Source: Anaerotruncus colihominis
Lineage (GTDB): Bacteria; Bacillota; Clostridia; Oscillospirales; Ruminococcaceae
Length of the DNA: 64,000 nt
Assembly: GCF_010206195.1 (NCBI RefSeq)
Contig: NZ_VIQT01000008.1
Coordinates: 1-64,000 of the forward strand
Direction: 5' to 3'
The position numbers and the translations under genes were made by a program. The stretch's first letter is position 1; the number at the start of each line of letters is the position of its first letter. Below the pieces are notes generated by a model. That model was given only the letters and a program-made list of their open reading frames with translations. It was not told where the DNA came from and searched no databases. Of this stretch, positions 25,011-33,792 are shown one piece after another.

Positions 25011-25742
25011 ATGTCAGATAGTTTTACCAGGGCGCTGCGGGCGGCTGCGGCCGCGACTGCGCCGATCTTTTTCGGATATGTGTTTGTCGGCATGGCGTTC
25101 GGCCTGCTGCTGCAAAAGACAGGTTATGGCGTGTTGTGGGCCTTTTTGTCAAGCCTGACTGTCTATTCCGGTTCGATGCAGTTTGTCCTGGTCGGACTGC
25201 TCGCGGGCTGGCCAGGTTTTTTGCATGTGATTGTCGTGACGATTGCCGTTCAAATCCGCCACGCTTTTTACGGCCTGTCGCTGATCGAAGCGTTCAAGGG
25301 CCTTGGAGTGCGAAAGCTCTATCTGATTTTTGCACTCACCGATGAAACCTATTCCCTTTTTTGTTCGATCAAGCCGCCTGAAGCAACGCCGCGGGGACGG
25401 TTTTATCTGATGATCGCCCTGCTCAACCAGTGCTATTGGGTCGCCGGAGGCGTGATCGGCGCGACGGTCGGCGAGCTGATCCCATTTGATTCCACAGGCA
25501 TCGATTTTGCAATGACCGCTCTGTTTATCGTCATTTTTGTTGAGCAGTGGCTTGACTCAAAAACGCACATCCCCGCCCTGACAGGGCTTGGATGCGCATT
25601 GGTCTGCCTGCTTTTATTCGGAGCAGACGGTTTTCTGCCACCGGCGCTGCTTTTGACCGTCGGCGTGCTGTTGGCCGGCCGCCGTCCGTTAGAAAAACGC
25701 CTGGATGGTTCGCGGGAGGGAGGCGATGCAATATGCCGCTGA
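25011..25742 (+). CDS. azlC: AzlC family branched-chain amino-acid exporter, large subunit
   Basis: Encodes 243 aa, mostly hydrophobic with about seven membrane segments. APIFFGYVFVGMAFGLLL, SGSMQFVLVGLL and VQIRHAFYGLSL are AzlC landmarks. With AzlD it forms a LIV-type amino-acid exporter. I prefer ATG 25011; a TTG at 24987 would add eight residues. The 3' end overlaps azlD by 10 bp. Confidence 0.9.
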   Translation: MSDSFTRALRAAAAATAPIFFGYVFVGMAFGLLLQKTGYGVLWAFLSSLTVYSGSMQFVLVGLLAGWPGFLHVIVVTIAVQIRHAFYGLSLIEAFKGLGVRKLYLIFALTDETYSLFCSIKPPEATPRGRFYLMIALLNQCYWVAGGVIGATVGELIPFDSTGIDFAMTALFIVIFVEQWLDSKTHIPALTGLGCALVCLLLFGADGFLPPALLLTVGVLLAGRRPLEKRLDGSREGGDAICR

Positions 25743-26062
25743 CGCCCTTTCAAGCGCTGGCTGTGATTTTTACGGTTGCCGGCGTTACCGTCCTGTGCCG
25801 CGCGCTGCCGTTTTTGCTGTTCAGGGACGGCCGTCCTGTTTCCAGTGGGGTGATTTATCTCGGACGCGTGCTGCCGTATGCCATCATCGCAATCCTGATG
25901 GTCTACTGCCTGCGCGGCGTCGATTTTACATCCGTCCCCTTTGGCGCGCCGGAGATTATCGCCGTGCTTCTGACCGTCGCAATCCATGTCTGGAAACGCA
26001 GCAACCTGCTTTCCATCGGTGTTTCCACGGCCGTTTATATGCTTTTGCTGCGGCTTTTCTAG
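25733..26062 (+). CDS. azlD: AzlD family transporter subunit
   Basis: Encodes 109 aa with about four hydrophobic segments. TVLCRALPFLLFRDGRPVS and LGRVLPYAIIAILMVYCL are typical of AzlD. GGGAGGGAGGCGATGC is the ribosome site inside the end of azlC. It acts with AzlC at the membrane. Confidence 0.88.
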   Translation: MPLTPFQALAVIFTVAGVTVLCRALPFLLFRDGRPVSSGVIYLGRVLPYAIIAILMVYCLRGVDFTSVPFGAPEIIAVLLTVAIHVWKRSNLLSIGVSTAVYMLLLRLF

Positions 26063-26642
26063 GAGGCTCACGCGCTTAAAAGGCATCAAGCAGGCGCTGG
26101 GGCGTGAGCAATCCGTGCGCGGATTGCTCACCGCCGGGAGGGCGCGCGCGACCCGTGCGCGGGTCGCTCACCGCCGGCCGCTACGCTTGCCCGGCCGGCT
26201 ATTCGGGGCTTTCCGGCAGGGCGGCAATTGCCGCCCTGCCGGGCGCGGACAAGCCGCGGCAGCGCCCCTCAGCGCGCCTCACAAGGGGAGGGTCGAGCGA
26301 CCCCTCCCCTTATGTTATCCCCACCTCTGCCTGGCGCGATCGTATCGGGCGCACGCCGGTACGTCCGAAAGGGGCGGGCCGCCCCTATCCCATGGACCCA
26401 ACCCCGGGGCAGGCACAGCCCGTATACGCGCAGCGCCCACCCCACTGTTCGCGGCGCAGCCTGTAAAAATACTGGAACCTGCCCCACTGTTCGCGGCGCA
26501 GCCGAACTAAGTTTTTCGCCGAGGCCTTTTTTCAAAAAGGCCGGAAAGTTTTTCGCCGAGGCCTTTTTTCAAAAAGGCCGGAAAGTTTTTCGCTGAGGCC
26601 TTTTTTCAAAAAGGCCGGAAAGTTTTTTGCCGAGGCTTTTTT
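26063..26642. repeat. Long composite intergenic repeat, copy 2
   Basis: This 580-bp gap has no credible gene. It parallels 10880-11412: two B units (a 12-bp stem at 26104-26131, and a CGACCCG type near 26149-26166); module C (about 26180-26370) whose central stem is 13 bp around AATT at 26213-26242; a G module (about 26371-26424); D (about 26438-26508); and four E units of exactly 37 bp starting at 26511, 26548, 26585 and 26622. Confidence 0.9.
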
Positions 26643-27083
26643 TCAAAAAAGCCGGGAAAAATAGACCATGTCGGTCAGCAGGACGCCGTCGTCCCAGATG
26701 GGATGCGGGTAGTTGTCGGTAAAGAAGTTTTTCACGCGGTGGGATAGCGTAAAGCCGCACGCGCTGTAAAAGGCGGAGGATGCGGACGTTTCACCTGTGC
26801 CGACCAGCACACGCGTGCCGGCGGGCAGGCGCGCGAGCGCCGCGTTGATCAGCGCGCGGCCGACGCCGCGCCGCTGAAACGCCGGCGCGACCGCGATGTT
26901 TTTCAGCTCCCAGCCGTTTTCGATGGGCACGGCGGACAGTACGCCGACGGCTGCGCCGCCCTCATACGCGGCCAACAGAAAGCCGTCCGGCAGATAACGG
27001 CCGATCATTTCTTCGGATGGGTCGGCGAGCAGAAGTAAGTCGCGGTATGCCCATCGGTCGCCCGGCGCTTCAATGATTTTCAT
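26643..27083 (-). CDS. GNAT family N-acetyltransferase
   Basis: Encodes 146 aa. LKNIAVAPAFQRRGVGRALI is the acetyl-CoA binding motif A (V/I-x-P-x-x-R/Q-x-x-G-x-G). VGTGETSASSAFYSACGF is motif B. The substrate is unknown. ATG 27083 follows GGGGGA; the upstream in-frame start has no ribosome site. The last five codons and the stop lie inside an E-type repeat, so the C-terminus may have been reset by repeat insertion. Confidence 0.85.
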   Translation of the reverse strand: MKIIEAPGDRWAYRDLLLLADPSEEMIGRYLPDGFLLAAYEGGAAVGVLSAVPIENGWELKNIAVAPAFQRRGVGRALINAALARLPAGTRVLVGTGETSASSAFYSACGFTLSHRVKNFFTDNYPHPIWDDGVLLTDMVYFSRLF

Positions 27084-27199
27084 GATAAAATCCCCCGATC
27101 GCTTATGTGTAAGCAGCCTTATCATAGCGCGGATGCGGCTGTACGTCAACGGCGCGGGACAAAATAAGATATAGGGGACGCCGGTCCCGGGAGGAGCTT

Positions 27200-27952
27200 A
27201 TGAAGCTGGTTTCATGGAACGTCAACGGCCTGCGGGCCTGTTTGGGGAAGGGATTCCTCGGATTTTTCAGCGCGGCGGACGCGGATGCCGTCTGTCTTCA
27301 GGAGACGAAGATGCAGCAGGAACAGGCCGATCTGGAGCTGCCCGGCTATCAGCAGTACTGGAACAGCGCAGAAAAAAAGGGGTATTCCGGCACGGCTGTT
27401 TTTACGCGTGTGCCGCCGCTGGACGTAACTTATGGCATTGGTATGGCCGAGCACGACCGCGAGGGGCGTGTGATCACCGCGGAATTCGAACCGTTTTATC
27501 TTGTCAACTGCTATACGCCCAATGCGCAGCGCGGGTTGGCGCGGCTGGAGTATCGGATGAAATGGGAGGATGATTTCCATGCTTATCTTTTGTCGCTCGA
27601 CGCAAAAAAGCCGGTTGTGCTGTGCGGCGACCTGAATGTCGCGCATCAGGAGATCGACCTGAAAAATCCGAAAACAAACCGCCGCAACGCCGGGTTTTCC
27701 GACGAGGAACGCGCTAAAATGACAGAGCTGCTTGCGGGTGGCTTTGTCGATACCTTCCGGGCGCTTTATCCCGATATGACAGGCGCATATACCTGGTGGT
27801 CCTATATGCGCCATGCGCGCGATACAAACGCGGGCTGGCGCATCGATTATTTTATCGTTTCCGAACGCCTGCGCGGAGCGGTTCATGACAGCCGTATCCG
27901 CGCGGACGTGCTGGGCAGCGATCACTGTCCTGTGGAGCTTGATTTACTCTGA
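27200..27952 (+). CDS. exoA: Exodeoxyribonuclease III / AP endonuclease
   Basis: Encodes 250 aa. It cleaves abasic sites and trims 3' ends in base excision repair. Motifs are SWNVNGLRA, LQETKMQ (metal-binding Glu), CGDLNVAHQEIDL, WWSYM and a late GSDHCPVELDL with the catalytic Asp-His. GGGAGGAG precedes the start. It follows closely after the divergent GNAT gene. Confidence 0.95.
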   Translation: MKLVSWNVNGLRACLGKGFLGFFSAADADAVCLQETKMQQEQADLELPGYQQYWNSAEKKGYSGTAVFTRVPPLDVTYGIGMAEHDREGRVITAEFEPFYLVNCYTPNAQRGLARLEYRMKWEDDFHAYLLSLDAKKPVVLCGDLNVAHQEIDLKNPKTNRRNAGFSDEERAKMTELLAGGFVDTFRALYPDMTGAYTWWSYMRHARDTNAGWRIDYFIVSERLRGAVHDSRIRADVLGSDHCPVELDLL

Positions 27953-27994
27953 GATTTTGCAGACGGTTTTTGAATCAGGAAAGAAGGTCCCCGT

Positions 27995-28849
27995 ATGAAG
28001 ATTGGTCTGGTGCTGGAGGGCGGCGGTATGCGCGGCCTGTATACGAACGGTGTGCTTGACTGTATGATGGACAACGATTGGTATCCGGATTATGTAATCG
28101 GTGTGTCGGCCGGCGCGTGCAGCGCTGTGTCGTATATCTCCGGCCAGCGCGGACGCAGCTACCGCATCAATACCGGATATTTAAACGACAAACGGTATGT
28201 TGGGCTGGACAGCTTTATCAAGACAAAATCCATGTTTGGGATGGATTTTATTTTTGATGAAATACCAAACCGCCTTGACCCCTTCGACTATGAGGCGTTT
28301 TTAGCCTCGCCTATTGAAATGGTCACAGGTGTAACCGATATTGAAACAGGTATGCCGGTTTACTTTGACAAATCGGCGGCTTCGCCGGGCGACAGCACGC
28401 TATGGCGGGCTTCGTCGTCAATCCCAGGCTTTTCGCCGGTTGTATCGTTTCGCGGCGGACGCTATCTGGACGGCGGCACAAGCGACCCGATTCCGGTTCG
28501 CCGCGCGCTTGCCGATGGGTGCGGCCGCCTTGTCATTGTGCTCACACGCGACCGTTCCTATCAAAAAGCGCCCGAGCATTTCCGGACACTGTATCATCGT
28601 TTGTTCCGCGACCATCCAATGATGGCCGCCGCGCTCGACCGCCGCCATGAAATTTATAATGAGACGCTTGATTTTATACGGAGGCTTGAGCGCGACGGTA
28701 CGGCTCTCGTCATCGCGCCTTCGCGGCCTGTTGAAATCGGCCGGTTTGAAAAGGATCTGCGGCGTCTTGAAAGCCTGTACAAATCCGGTATGCTCGACGC
28801 GCAGCTCGCTATGCGCCGGCTGCGCGCGCTGAAAGCAGGAGAGGGGTAA
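27995..28849 (+). CDS. Patatin-like phospholipase
   Basis: Encodes 284 aa. The oxyanion hole is LVLEGGGMRGLYT, the nucleophile elbow is GVSAG (Ser38), and the dyad Asp lies in YLDGGTSDPIP. The family hydrolyses acyl esters of lipids. There is no signal peptide, so it is likely cytosolic. It ends 5 bp before the panE-like gene and is probably co-transcribed with it. Confidence 0.92.
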   Translation: MKIGLVLEGGGMRGLYTNGVLDCMMDNDWYPDYVIGVSAGACSAVSYISGQRGRSYRINTGYLNDKRYVGLDSFIKTKSMFGMDFIFDEIPNRLDPFDYEAFLASPIEMVTGVTDIETGMPVYFDKSAASPGDSTLWRASSSIPGFSPVVSFRGGRYLDGGTSDPIPVRRALADGCGRLVIVLTRDRSYQKAPEHFRTLYHRLFRDHPMMAAALDRRHEIYNETLDFIRRLERDGTALVIAPSRPVEIGRFEKDLRRLESLYKSGMLDAQLAMRRLRALKAGEG

Positions 28850-28854
28850 TCTGC

Positions 28855-29766
28855 ATGACATATCTGGTGATTGGAGCCGGAGGCGTAGGAGGCTGCATCG
28901 GCGGTTATCTGGCGGACGCGGGATTTGACGTAACGCTGATCGCGCGCGGCAAGCATCTGGAAGAAATCCGTTTTAGGGGGCTTCGCCTTTATAAAACGCG
29001 CCGCGGCGACGAGCTGTGCGTCCATCCCAAGGCGTGCACAGCCGATGAATTTACCGGCCGCGCGGACGTGGTATTTGTTTGTGTGAAGGGCTATTCGCTT
29101 GAGGCGGTTGTGCCGCTGATCAACCGTGTTGCGGACGAACACAGCGTCGTCATACCGGTGCTCAACATCGTCGGCACGGGCGAGCGTCTCGCGCCGCGCC
29201 TGCCTGGACGCCTGGTGCTCGACGGCTGTATCTACATCGGCGCGTACATCAGCGCTCCGGGTCAAATCACACAGACCGGCGATCTGTTTCGTATTATTTA
29301 TGGACAGCGCGACACAAATGAGCCGGACGAGCGGCTCGATAAAATCGCCGACGAGCTGCGTGCTGCAAGTATCGATGCTGTCGTATCGGATGATATCCGG
29401 CGCGACGCGTTTCGCAAGTTTATGTTTGTATCGCCACTGGCCGCGGCCGGCGCTTATTACGACATGACGGCCGGCCAGCTGGCCGCGCCGGGAAAAGGAC
29501 GGGATCTGTTTGTTGAACTTGTCCGCGAGCTCCAGGCCATTGCGGATAAGCGCGGATACAGCTTCCCTGACGATATGGTTGAAAATTCGCTCCGGCGTCT
29601 TGACGCGCTTTCCCCTGACGCGACCGCGTCAATGCAGAAGGACCTGAAAAAAGGCGGCGACAGCGAAATTGACGGCCTCATCTTTGAGCCGGCGCGCATT
29701 GCGCGCGATCTTGGCGTCCCAGCGCCCGCCTACGAACAGCTTTCCCGCTTTTTTGAAAAAAGCTGA
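28855..29766 (+). CDS. Ketopantoate reductase family protein (PanE/ApbA-like)
   Basis: Encodes 303 aa. The Rossmann motif VIGAGGVGGCIGGYLADAG is at the N-terminus, and a C-terminal helical domain carries KFMFVSPLAAAGAYYDM. The family reduces 2-dehydropantoate with NADPH for coenzyme A synthesis, but paralogs with other substrates are common and no other pan genes are near. The final codons (FFEKS, stop) coincide with an E-type repeat. Confidence 0.8.
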   Translation: MTYLVIGAGGVGGCIGGYLADAGFDVTLIARGKHLEEIRFRGLRLYKTRRGDELCVHPKACTADEFTGRADVVFVCVKGYSLEAVVPLINRVADEHSVVIPVLNIVGTGERLAPRLPGRLVLDGCIYIGAYISAPGQITQTGDLFRIIYGQRDTNEPDERLDKIADELRAASIDAVVSDDIRRDAFRKFMFVSPLAAAGAYYDMTAGQLAAPGKGRDLFVELVRELQAIADKRGYSFPDDMVENSLRRLDALSPDATASMQKDLKKGGDSEIDGLIFEPARIARDLGVPAPAYEQLSRFFEKS

Positions 29767-30099
29767 GGCCTTTTTGAAAAAAGGCCTCGGCGAAAAACTT
29801 TCCGGCTTTTTTGAAAAAAAGCCTCGGCAAAAAACTTTAGTCGGCTGCGCCGCGAATAGCGGGGCAGGTTCCAGTATTTTTACAGGCTGCGCCGCGAATA
29901 GTGGGTTTGGCGCTGCGTAGAAATAGGCTGCGCCGCGAACAGTGGGGCGGCTTCCGGAATTCTATCGGTTGTGCCGTAAAGAGTGGGGCGGCCGGGCCGC
30001 CCCACTATGAACCAAATCCTGGGGCGGGCACGGCTTGACGGTTTACCCCAAAACGTACTGGCGCGCGCAATCCGTGTACGGATTGCGCGCGCCTTAGCC
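29767..30099. repeat. Mosaic intergenic repeat, D/E units inverted
   Basis: No gene is supported in this gap of about 330 bp. E units (about 29755-29838) and at least three tandem D-type units (GGCTGCGCCGCGAATAG at 29843, 29886 and 29928) lie in reverse orientation relative to the other sites. A G-module relative (about 29989-30045) follows in the same orientation as at 26371. A perfect 15-bp B-like stem closes it at 30060-30093. Confidence 0.85.
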
Positions 30100-30468
30100 T
30101 CAGCTTTTGCTTTTTGGCTTAAAGATCAGGGCGATGATCAGAGAGAAAAAGACAGCGGCGGCGATCCCGGCGGCTGTCGCGCCAAGCCCTCCGGTCAATA
30201 CGCCGAGCAGGCCCTCCTCCTGGATGGCCTCGCGCACGCCTTTGGCGAGCGTATTGCCAAAGCCGAGCAGGGGGACCGTCGCGCCCGCGCCCGCAAATTC
30301 GACAATCTTGGGATAAAGGCCGCCGCCGCCGAGAATCACGCCTGCCACCACATAGCCGGTCAGGATACGCGCGGGCGTCAGCTTTGTATAATCGATGAAG
30401 ATTTGGCCGATGGCGCAGATCAGCCCGCCGACAAGAAACGCTTTGAGCAGTGCGATTAAAATCGTCAT
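30100..30468 (-). CDS. spoVAE: Stage V sporulation protein AE
   Basis: Encodes 122 aa with about four membrane segments. LVGGLICAIGQIFIDYTKL and GAGATVPLLGFGNTLAKGV are SpoVAE (SpoVAEb) landmarks. SpoVA proteins form the inner-membrane channel that imports dipicolinic acid into the forespore and releases it on germination. The start overlaps the spoVAD stop by 4 bp. Confidence 0.95.
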   Translation of the reverse strand: MTILIALLKAFLVGGLICAIGQIFIDYTKLTPARILTGYVVAGVILGGGGLYPKIVEFAGAGATVPLLGFGNTLAKGVREAIQEEGLLGVLTGGLGATAAGIAAAVFFSLIIALIFKPKSKS

Positions 30469-31496
30469 GAAACAAGCCCTCCTTTCTTTTTGGATGAAAG
30501 GTAAACGAGATGTGCAATCGAGGCGATGCTCTCGCCCTGTTGCACCACAGTTGTATTCATCAGCGCGCCGGTTGCGATAAACAGGATATCATGCAGTTGA
30601 CCGGCATGCATCAGCGGCAGGATATGCCCGCACATGACGGACGCGCTGCATCCGCAGCCGCTTGCACCGGCGTGTACATCCTGTTTTTCAAGGTCGTACA
30701 GCATCAGCCCGCAGTCGGTTTGGCAATGTTCAAGATCATAGCCGTCACGCCGCAGCAGGTCGCGCAGGATGGTGCCGCCCACTTTGCCAAGGTCGCCGGT
30801 GATCACAAGGTCATAATCATTTGGTTTTGTGCCGGTGTCATCGAAAAACCGCTTGATTGTTGCGGCTGCAGCCGGCGCCATGGCGGCGCCCATGTTGTTG
30901 GGGTCGGTGATTCCAAGATCCTCAATGGTGCCGATCGTCGCCGCGTGGATAAAAGGCGGCGTATCGCCTTTTTCAAGGACAGCCGCGCCGGCGGCGGTTG
31001 CGGTCCACTGCGCGGTTGGCGTGCGTTGGCCGCCATATTCAAGAGGTAGGCGGAACTGCCGTTCAGCTGTGCAGAAATGTGACGAGGTACATGCGACCGC
31101 CCGGCCCGCTGCGCCGCTGTCAAGAAAAACAGACGCGGCCATCAGGCTTTCCGCCATAGTGGAGCAGGCCCCGAACAATCCGACAAACGGGATGCCGAAG
31201 GAGCGCAGGCCATATGTTGAGCCGACGCATTGGTTCATCAAATCGCCTGCAAATACACAGTTGATATCGGAAGGCTGATACTTTGCTTTGTCGAGCGCCG
31301 TTTGGATCGCAGTCTGTTGCATACGGCTTTCGGCTTTTTCCCATGTTTTTTCGCCGAAGTAGTCGTCCTCATTGATCACATCGAATGCGTGGCCAATCGG
31401 TCCCTCCGATTCCTTTTTGGAGCCGACGGCCGCAGAGGCCCGCACGCTGATTGGTTCATCAAACACAACGGTATAGGTTCCTTTACGCTTTGCCAT
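30465..31496 (-). CDS. spoVAD: Stage V sporulation protein AD
   Basis: Encodes 343 aa with a thiolase-like fold. It opens KRKGTYTVVFDEPISV; FGACSTMAESLMAAS and CTSSHFCTAERQFRLP are conserved. SpoVAD is the dipicolinate-binding component of the SpoVA channel. It lies 12 bp after spoVAC and overlaps spoVAE, in the classic C-D-E order. Confidence 0.96.
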   Translation of the reverse strand: MAKRKGTYTVVFDEPISVRASAAVGSKKESEGPIGHAFDVINEDDYFGEKTWEKAESRMQQTAIQTALDKAKYQPSDINCVFAGDLMNQCVGSTYGLRSFGIPFVGLFGACSTMAESLMAASVFLDSGAAGRAVACTSSHFCTAERQFRLPLEYGGQRTPTAQWTATAAGAAVLEKGDTPPFIHAATIGTIEDLGITDPNNMGAAMAPAAAATIKRFFDDTGTKPNDYDLVITGDLGKVGGTILRDLLRRDGYDLEHCQTDCGLMLYDLEKQDVHAGASGCGCSASVMCGHILPLMHAGQLHDILFIATGALMNTTVVQQGESIASIAHLVYLSSKKKGGLVS

Positions 31497-31508
31497 AAAT
31501 GCCCCTCC

Positions 31509-31952
31509 TCAATACAGTCCGAACAGATAAATAATCAGCCCGTAAACAATGCTGGCGCAGGTGCCGTAGACGATGACCGGACCGGCAATTACAAACATTT
31601 TTGCCGCCAGGCCGAGCACCAGGCCCTCGCTTTTGAATTCCAGCGCCGGCGAGGCCACGGCGTTTGCAAAGCCTGTGATTGGCACAAGCGTACCCGCGCC
31701 GCCGAATTTGGCGATTTTTGGATATACATTAAAGCCAGTTAATAAAATGGATAGGAAAACCAGCGTTACAGAGGTGACGCTTCCGGAAACCTCCTCGGTC
31801 ATACCGGCCGACTGGTAGGCCATCATAATCGCCTGTCCGAGCGCGCAGATCAGTCCTCCAATAGCGAACGCCATAAGAAAATCCTTGATAAACGGCGAAC
31901 GCGGCGAGCTTTGTTTTGTAAGTTCGTTGTATTCTTCCGGTGTCATATTCAT
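31509..31952 (-). CDS. spoVAC: Stage V sporulation protein AC
   Basis: Encodes 147 aa with about four membrane segments. IKDFLMAFAIGGLICALGQA and GTLVPITGFANAVASPALEF mark SpoVAC, a mechanosensitive-like component of the spore channel. I chose ATG 31952 because AGGG lies about 9 nt upstream; in-frame alternatives are 31961, 31946 and a TTG at 31973. A forespore sigma-G promoter is expected upstream but I could not identify it confidently. Confidence 0.93.
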   Translation of the reverse strand: MNMTPEEYNELTKQSSPRSPFIKDFLMAFAIGGLICALGQAIMMAYQSAGMTEEVSGSVTSVTLVFLSILLTGFNVYPKIAKFGGAGTLVPITGFANAVASPALEFKSEGLVLGLAAKMFVIAGPVIVYGTCASIVYGLIIYLFGLY

Positions 31953-32143
31953 AGGTTTCATCCCTCGTTTCAAGATTCATATGCTGTGTTAGTGTTCGCT
32001 TTCCGGAAAAAAATATCCCGCGCGCGCTGATTCAAAAAATACCAATCCAGAATTTGGAATAGTAAATTCAGCACATGATTCTATTTTGATTTGTGCATAG
32101 ATAACTGTTGTAATTAACAATTAAAACAAATTATACAAAATAA

Positions 32144-32172
32144 TTGACAAATAGGAAAATAAAGGATATAAT
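32144..32172 (+). promoter_or_regulatory. Consensus sigma-A promoter
   Basis: TTGACA (32144-32149) and TATAAT (32167-32172) match both hexamers exactly with a 17-bp spacer. It lies about 50 bp upstream of the secreted-protein gene, one of the strongest promoters in the window. Confidence 0.85.
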
Positions 32173-32220
32173 AAAGACACATCAAAGCAGGCAACCGACA
32201 TGAAAAGAAGGAGTGGTAAA

Positions 32221-32730
32221 ATGAAAAAGCTTATTTCGAGTCTTATTGTACTTGTCATGATTACCACCTTTATGACCGGAAGTGTGTTCGCTGCTGCTCC
32301 CGGAGAACCCACAGAATCATTTGATGCAGATACACGGGCAAGCGGTATCACGTATGGCCCCTGGTTTGGAAATGGGAATGAGAGTTGGAGCACCGACATA
32401 AAATCGCTAGCTTCAGCCACCAGCACAATAACAGGGGCAATATCTTTTTGTTTGCCGCCGAGTGCCGCGCGATCAATTGGCGGGGAAATTTCCGGCGCTT
32501 TATCTGCAATTGCGATTGCCTGGCCGGACTGTTATACATATGGCACGGTTCAAAAGGAGTATAGAGAAGCGCATTATTCAGATGGTACCTTCGCCTATTT
32601 CCAATCGCATTATACGGTTAAGGCATATGCCGTGAGCAATGGGAAAACGACCTATTTAGGCACCTTCCATGAGTATTATGAGGGGTCATATCCGATGCGC
32701 CTGCAAGGGAGTGAATCGATAGAGCTTTGA
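32221..32730 (+). CDS. Secreted protein of unknown function
   Basis: Encodes 169 aa. A Sec signal peptide is clear: MKKLIS, a hydrophobic core and a cleavage site near SVFAAA (about residue 25). The mature part of about 145 aa is rich in Ser, Gly, Tyr and Thr with two Cys (SFCLPPS, PDCYTYG) that could form a disulfide. I recognise no family. AGGAG lies 7 nt before ATG 32221. The stop overlaps the start of a membrane-protein gene, suggesting a functional pair. Confidence 0.75.
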   Translation: MKKLISSLIVLVMITTFMTGSVFAAAPGEPTESFDADTRASGITYGPWFGNGNESWSTDIKSLASATSTITGAISFCLPPSAARSIGGEISGALSAIAIAWPDCYTYGTVQKEYREAHYSDGTFAYFQSHYTVKAYAVSNGKTTYLGTFHEYYEGSYPMRLQGSESIEL

Positions 32731-33008
32731 ACTTGCAGCCGAAAGGAAAAGTATTCTCCTATATCTATAAGGCGGCCGCGGTGCTGTTGGCTCTGTCCCA
32801 CTTTTGGCCGTCGATCTGTGGAACGCCTGCTTTGGTTATGACTACGTGCGGATGGCTGATGATGATTGGCTACACAGTTTTTGAATTCTTTCGGGACCGT
32901 GAGAATAAAAGGCCTGCAAAGATAAGATATCTCATTACCGGCCTGATTACGTACAGTATTCTTTTGTGGAGTTCAGTTAATTTTGTATTGAGAAACAGGA
33001 TGCAATAG
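32727..33008 (+). CDS. Small membrane protein coupled to the secreted protein
   Basis: Encodes 93 aa from a TTG overlapping the previous stop (TTGA). Three hydrophobic segments are visible (about 14-32, 36-55 and 68-86) with a basic loop RDRENKRPAKIR between the second and third. No family recognised. Translational coupling and the shared strong promoter and terminator suggest a helper or immunity-type role, which is inference only. A weaker alternative is that the true start lies further inside. Confidence 0.6.
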   Translation: MNLQPKGKVFSYIYKAAAVLLALSHFWPSICGTPALVMTTCGWLMMIGYTVFEFFRDRENKRPAKIRYLITGLITYSILLWSSVNFVLRNRMQ

Positions 33009-33019
33009 ATTGTCCTAAA

Positions 33020-33049
33020 GAACACAGCTTGCCTGTGTTCTTTTTTTTT
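33020..33049 (+). terminator. Intrinsic terminator
   Basis: GAACACAG and CTGTGTTC form an 8-bp stem with a 5-nt loop, followed by nine Ts. It closes the secreted/membrane gene pair 11 bp after the stop. Confidence 0.9.
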
Positions 33050-33114
33050 ATAGCACGCCTGTTTTTTCGGGCGCTGTTAAAAAATAATCAGAGCAATGCA
33101 GCAATTGGCGGCAA

Positions 33115-33143
33115 TTGTCTTTTACAGGCTGCAATGGTATAAT
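33115..33143 (+). promoter_or_regulatory. Sigma-A promoter upstream of the 33217 gene
   Basis: TTGTCT (33115-33120) and TATAAT (33138-33143) are separated by 17 bp. The start codon of the hypothetical gene follows 73 bp later. Confidence 0.7.
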
Positions 33144-33216
33144 GAAACTGATTTCCAGCAAGCTGCAAAAATAGGAATATAGTACAATTTTGGGGAATTT
33201 AAGAGGTGGAAGCTGT

Positions 33217-33792
33217 ATGAACGAGCTTGATACGATGAAACGTGCAAAGATGTATCTTGACAAGCTGTCAAGAGGAATCGATCCGATCAGCGGTTCGGCG
33301 CTTCCGCTTGACGGCGTGTTAAGCAATGTCCGGTTGTCGCGCTGTTTTGCTTATGTATCCGGCGTTCTGGAACAGGTCATCGAAAACGGCGGTACGGTCG
33401 GCCGGCGCAAAGCGCCAAGAAAGCCGCCGTTTACCATTACGTCCGAGCAAAAAACGCGCGTGCGCGTGCTTGACGAACCAATTCCCTTGACTGGCTTTGT
33501 CAAGCAAATTAACAATGTCACAGTTCTGACCAGCGAGACACAGCTCACATTCGCCAGGGTTGCCGACGGCCTGGAGGAGATGGGCTTTTTGGAAAAGCCC
33601 GAAGCAAGCCGCACCCGTGTGCCAACACAGGCAGGCGTTCAGCTTGGTATCTCGCGCGAGGAGCGCACAAACGAACGGGGCGACACCTATCTGGTGAATC
33701 TCTTTAACCGTGCGGCACAGCAGTTTGTTTTGGACAATCTTGAGGATATTTTGGAGGCGGCCGCACAGAAAAAGGCTGCTGAAAAGGAGTAA
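33217..33792 (+). CDS. Conserved-looking hypothetical protein
   Basis: Encodes 191 aa. The N-terminus (MKRAKMYLDKLSRGIDPISG, then RLSRCFAYVSGVLEQVIENG) looks helical and conserved. The middle is basic (GRRKAPRKPPFTITSEQK). The C-terminus is a charged helix ending in AAAQKKAAEKE. There is no signal peptide. I do not recognise the family; the composition suggests a nucleic-acid- or protein-binding role. AGAGGTGG precedes ATG 33217. It lies 86 bp upstream of the deformylase gene under the same promoter. Confidence 0.7.
   Translation: MNELDTMKRAKMYLDKLSRGIDPISGSALPLDGVLSNVRLSRCFAYVSGVLEQVIENGGTVGRRKAPRKPPFTITSEQKTRVRVLDEPIPLTGFVKQINNVTVLTSETQLTFARVADGLEEMGFLEKPEASRTRVPTQAGVQLGISREERTNERGDTYLVNLFNRAAQQFVLDNLEDILEAAAQKKAAEKE

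Noticed and set aside
26104-26596. Open frames of about 120 codons after azlD
   Set aside because: They are translations of the same composite repeat in different frames, with no ribosome site or homology.
31953-32143. Sigma-G promoter for the spoVA operon
   Set aside because: Several A/T-rich hexamers occur but none has the expected spacing and both elements; left unannotated.
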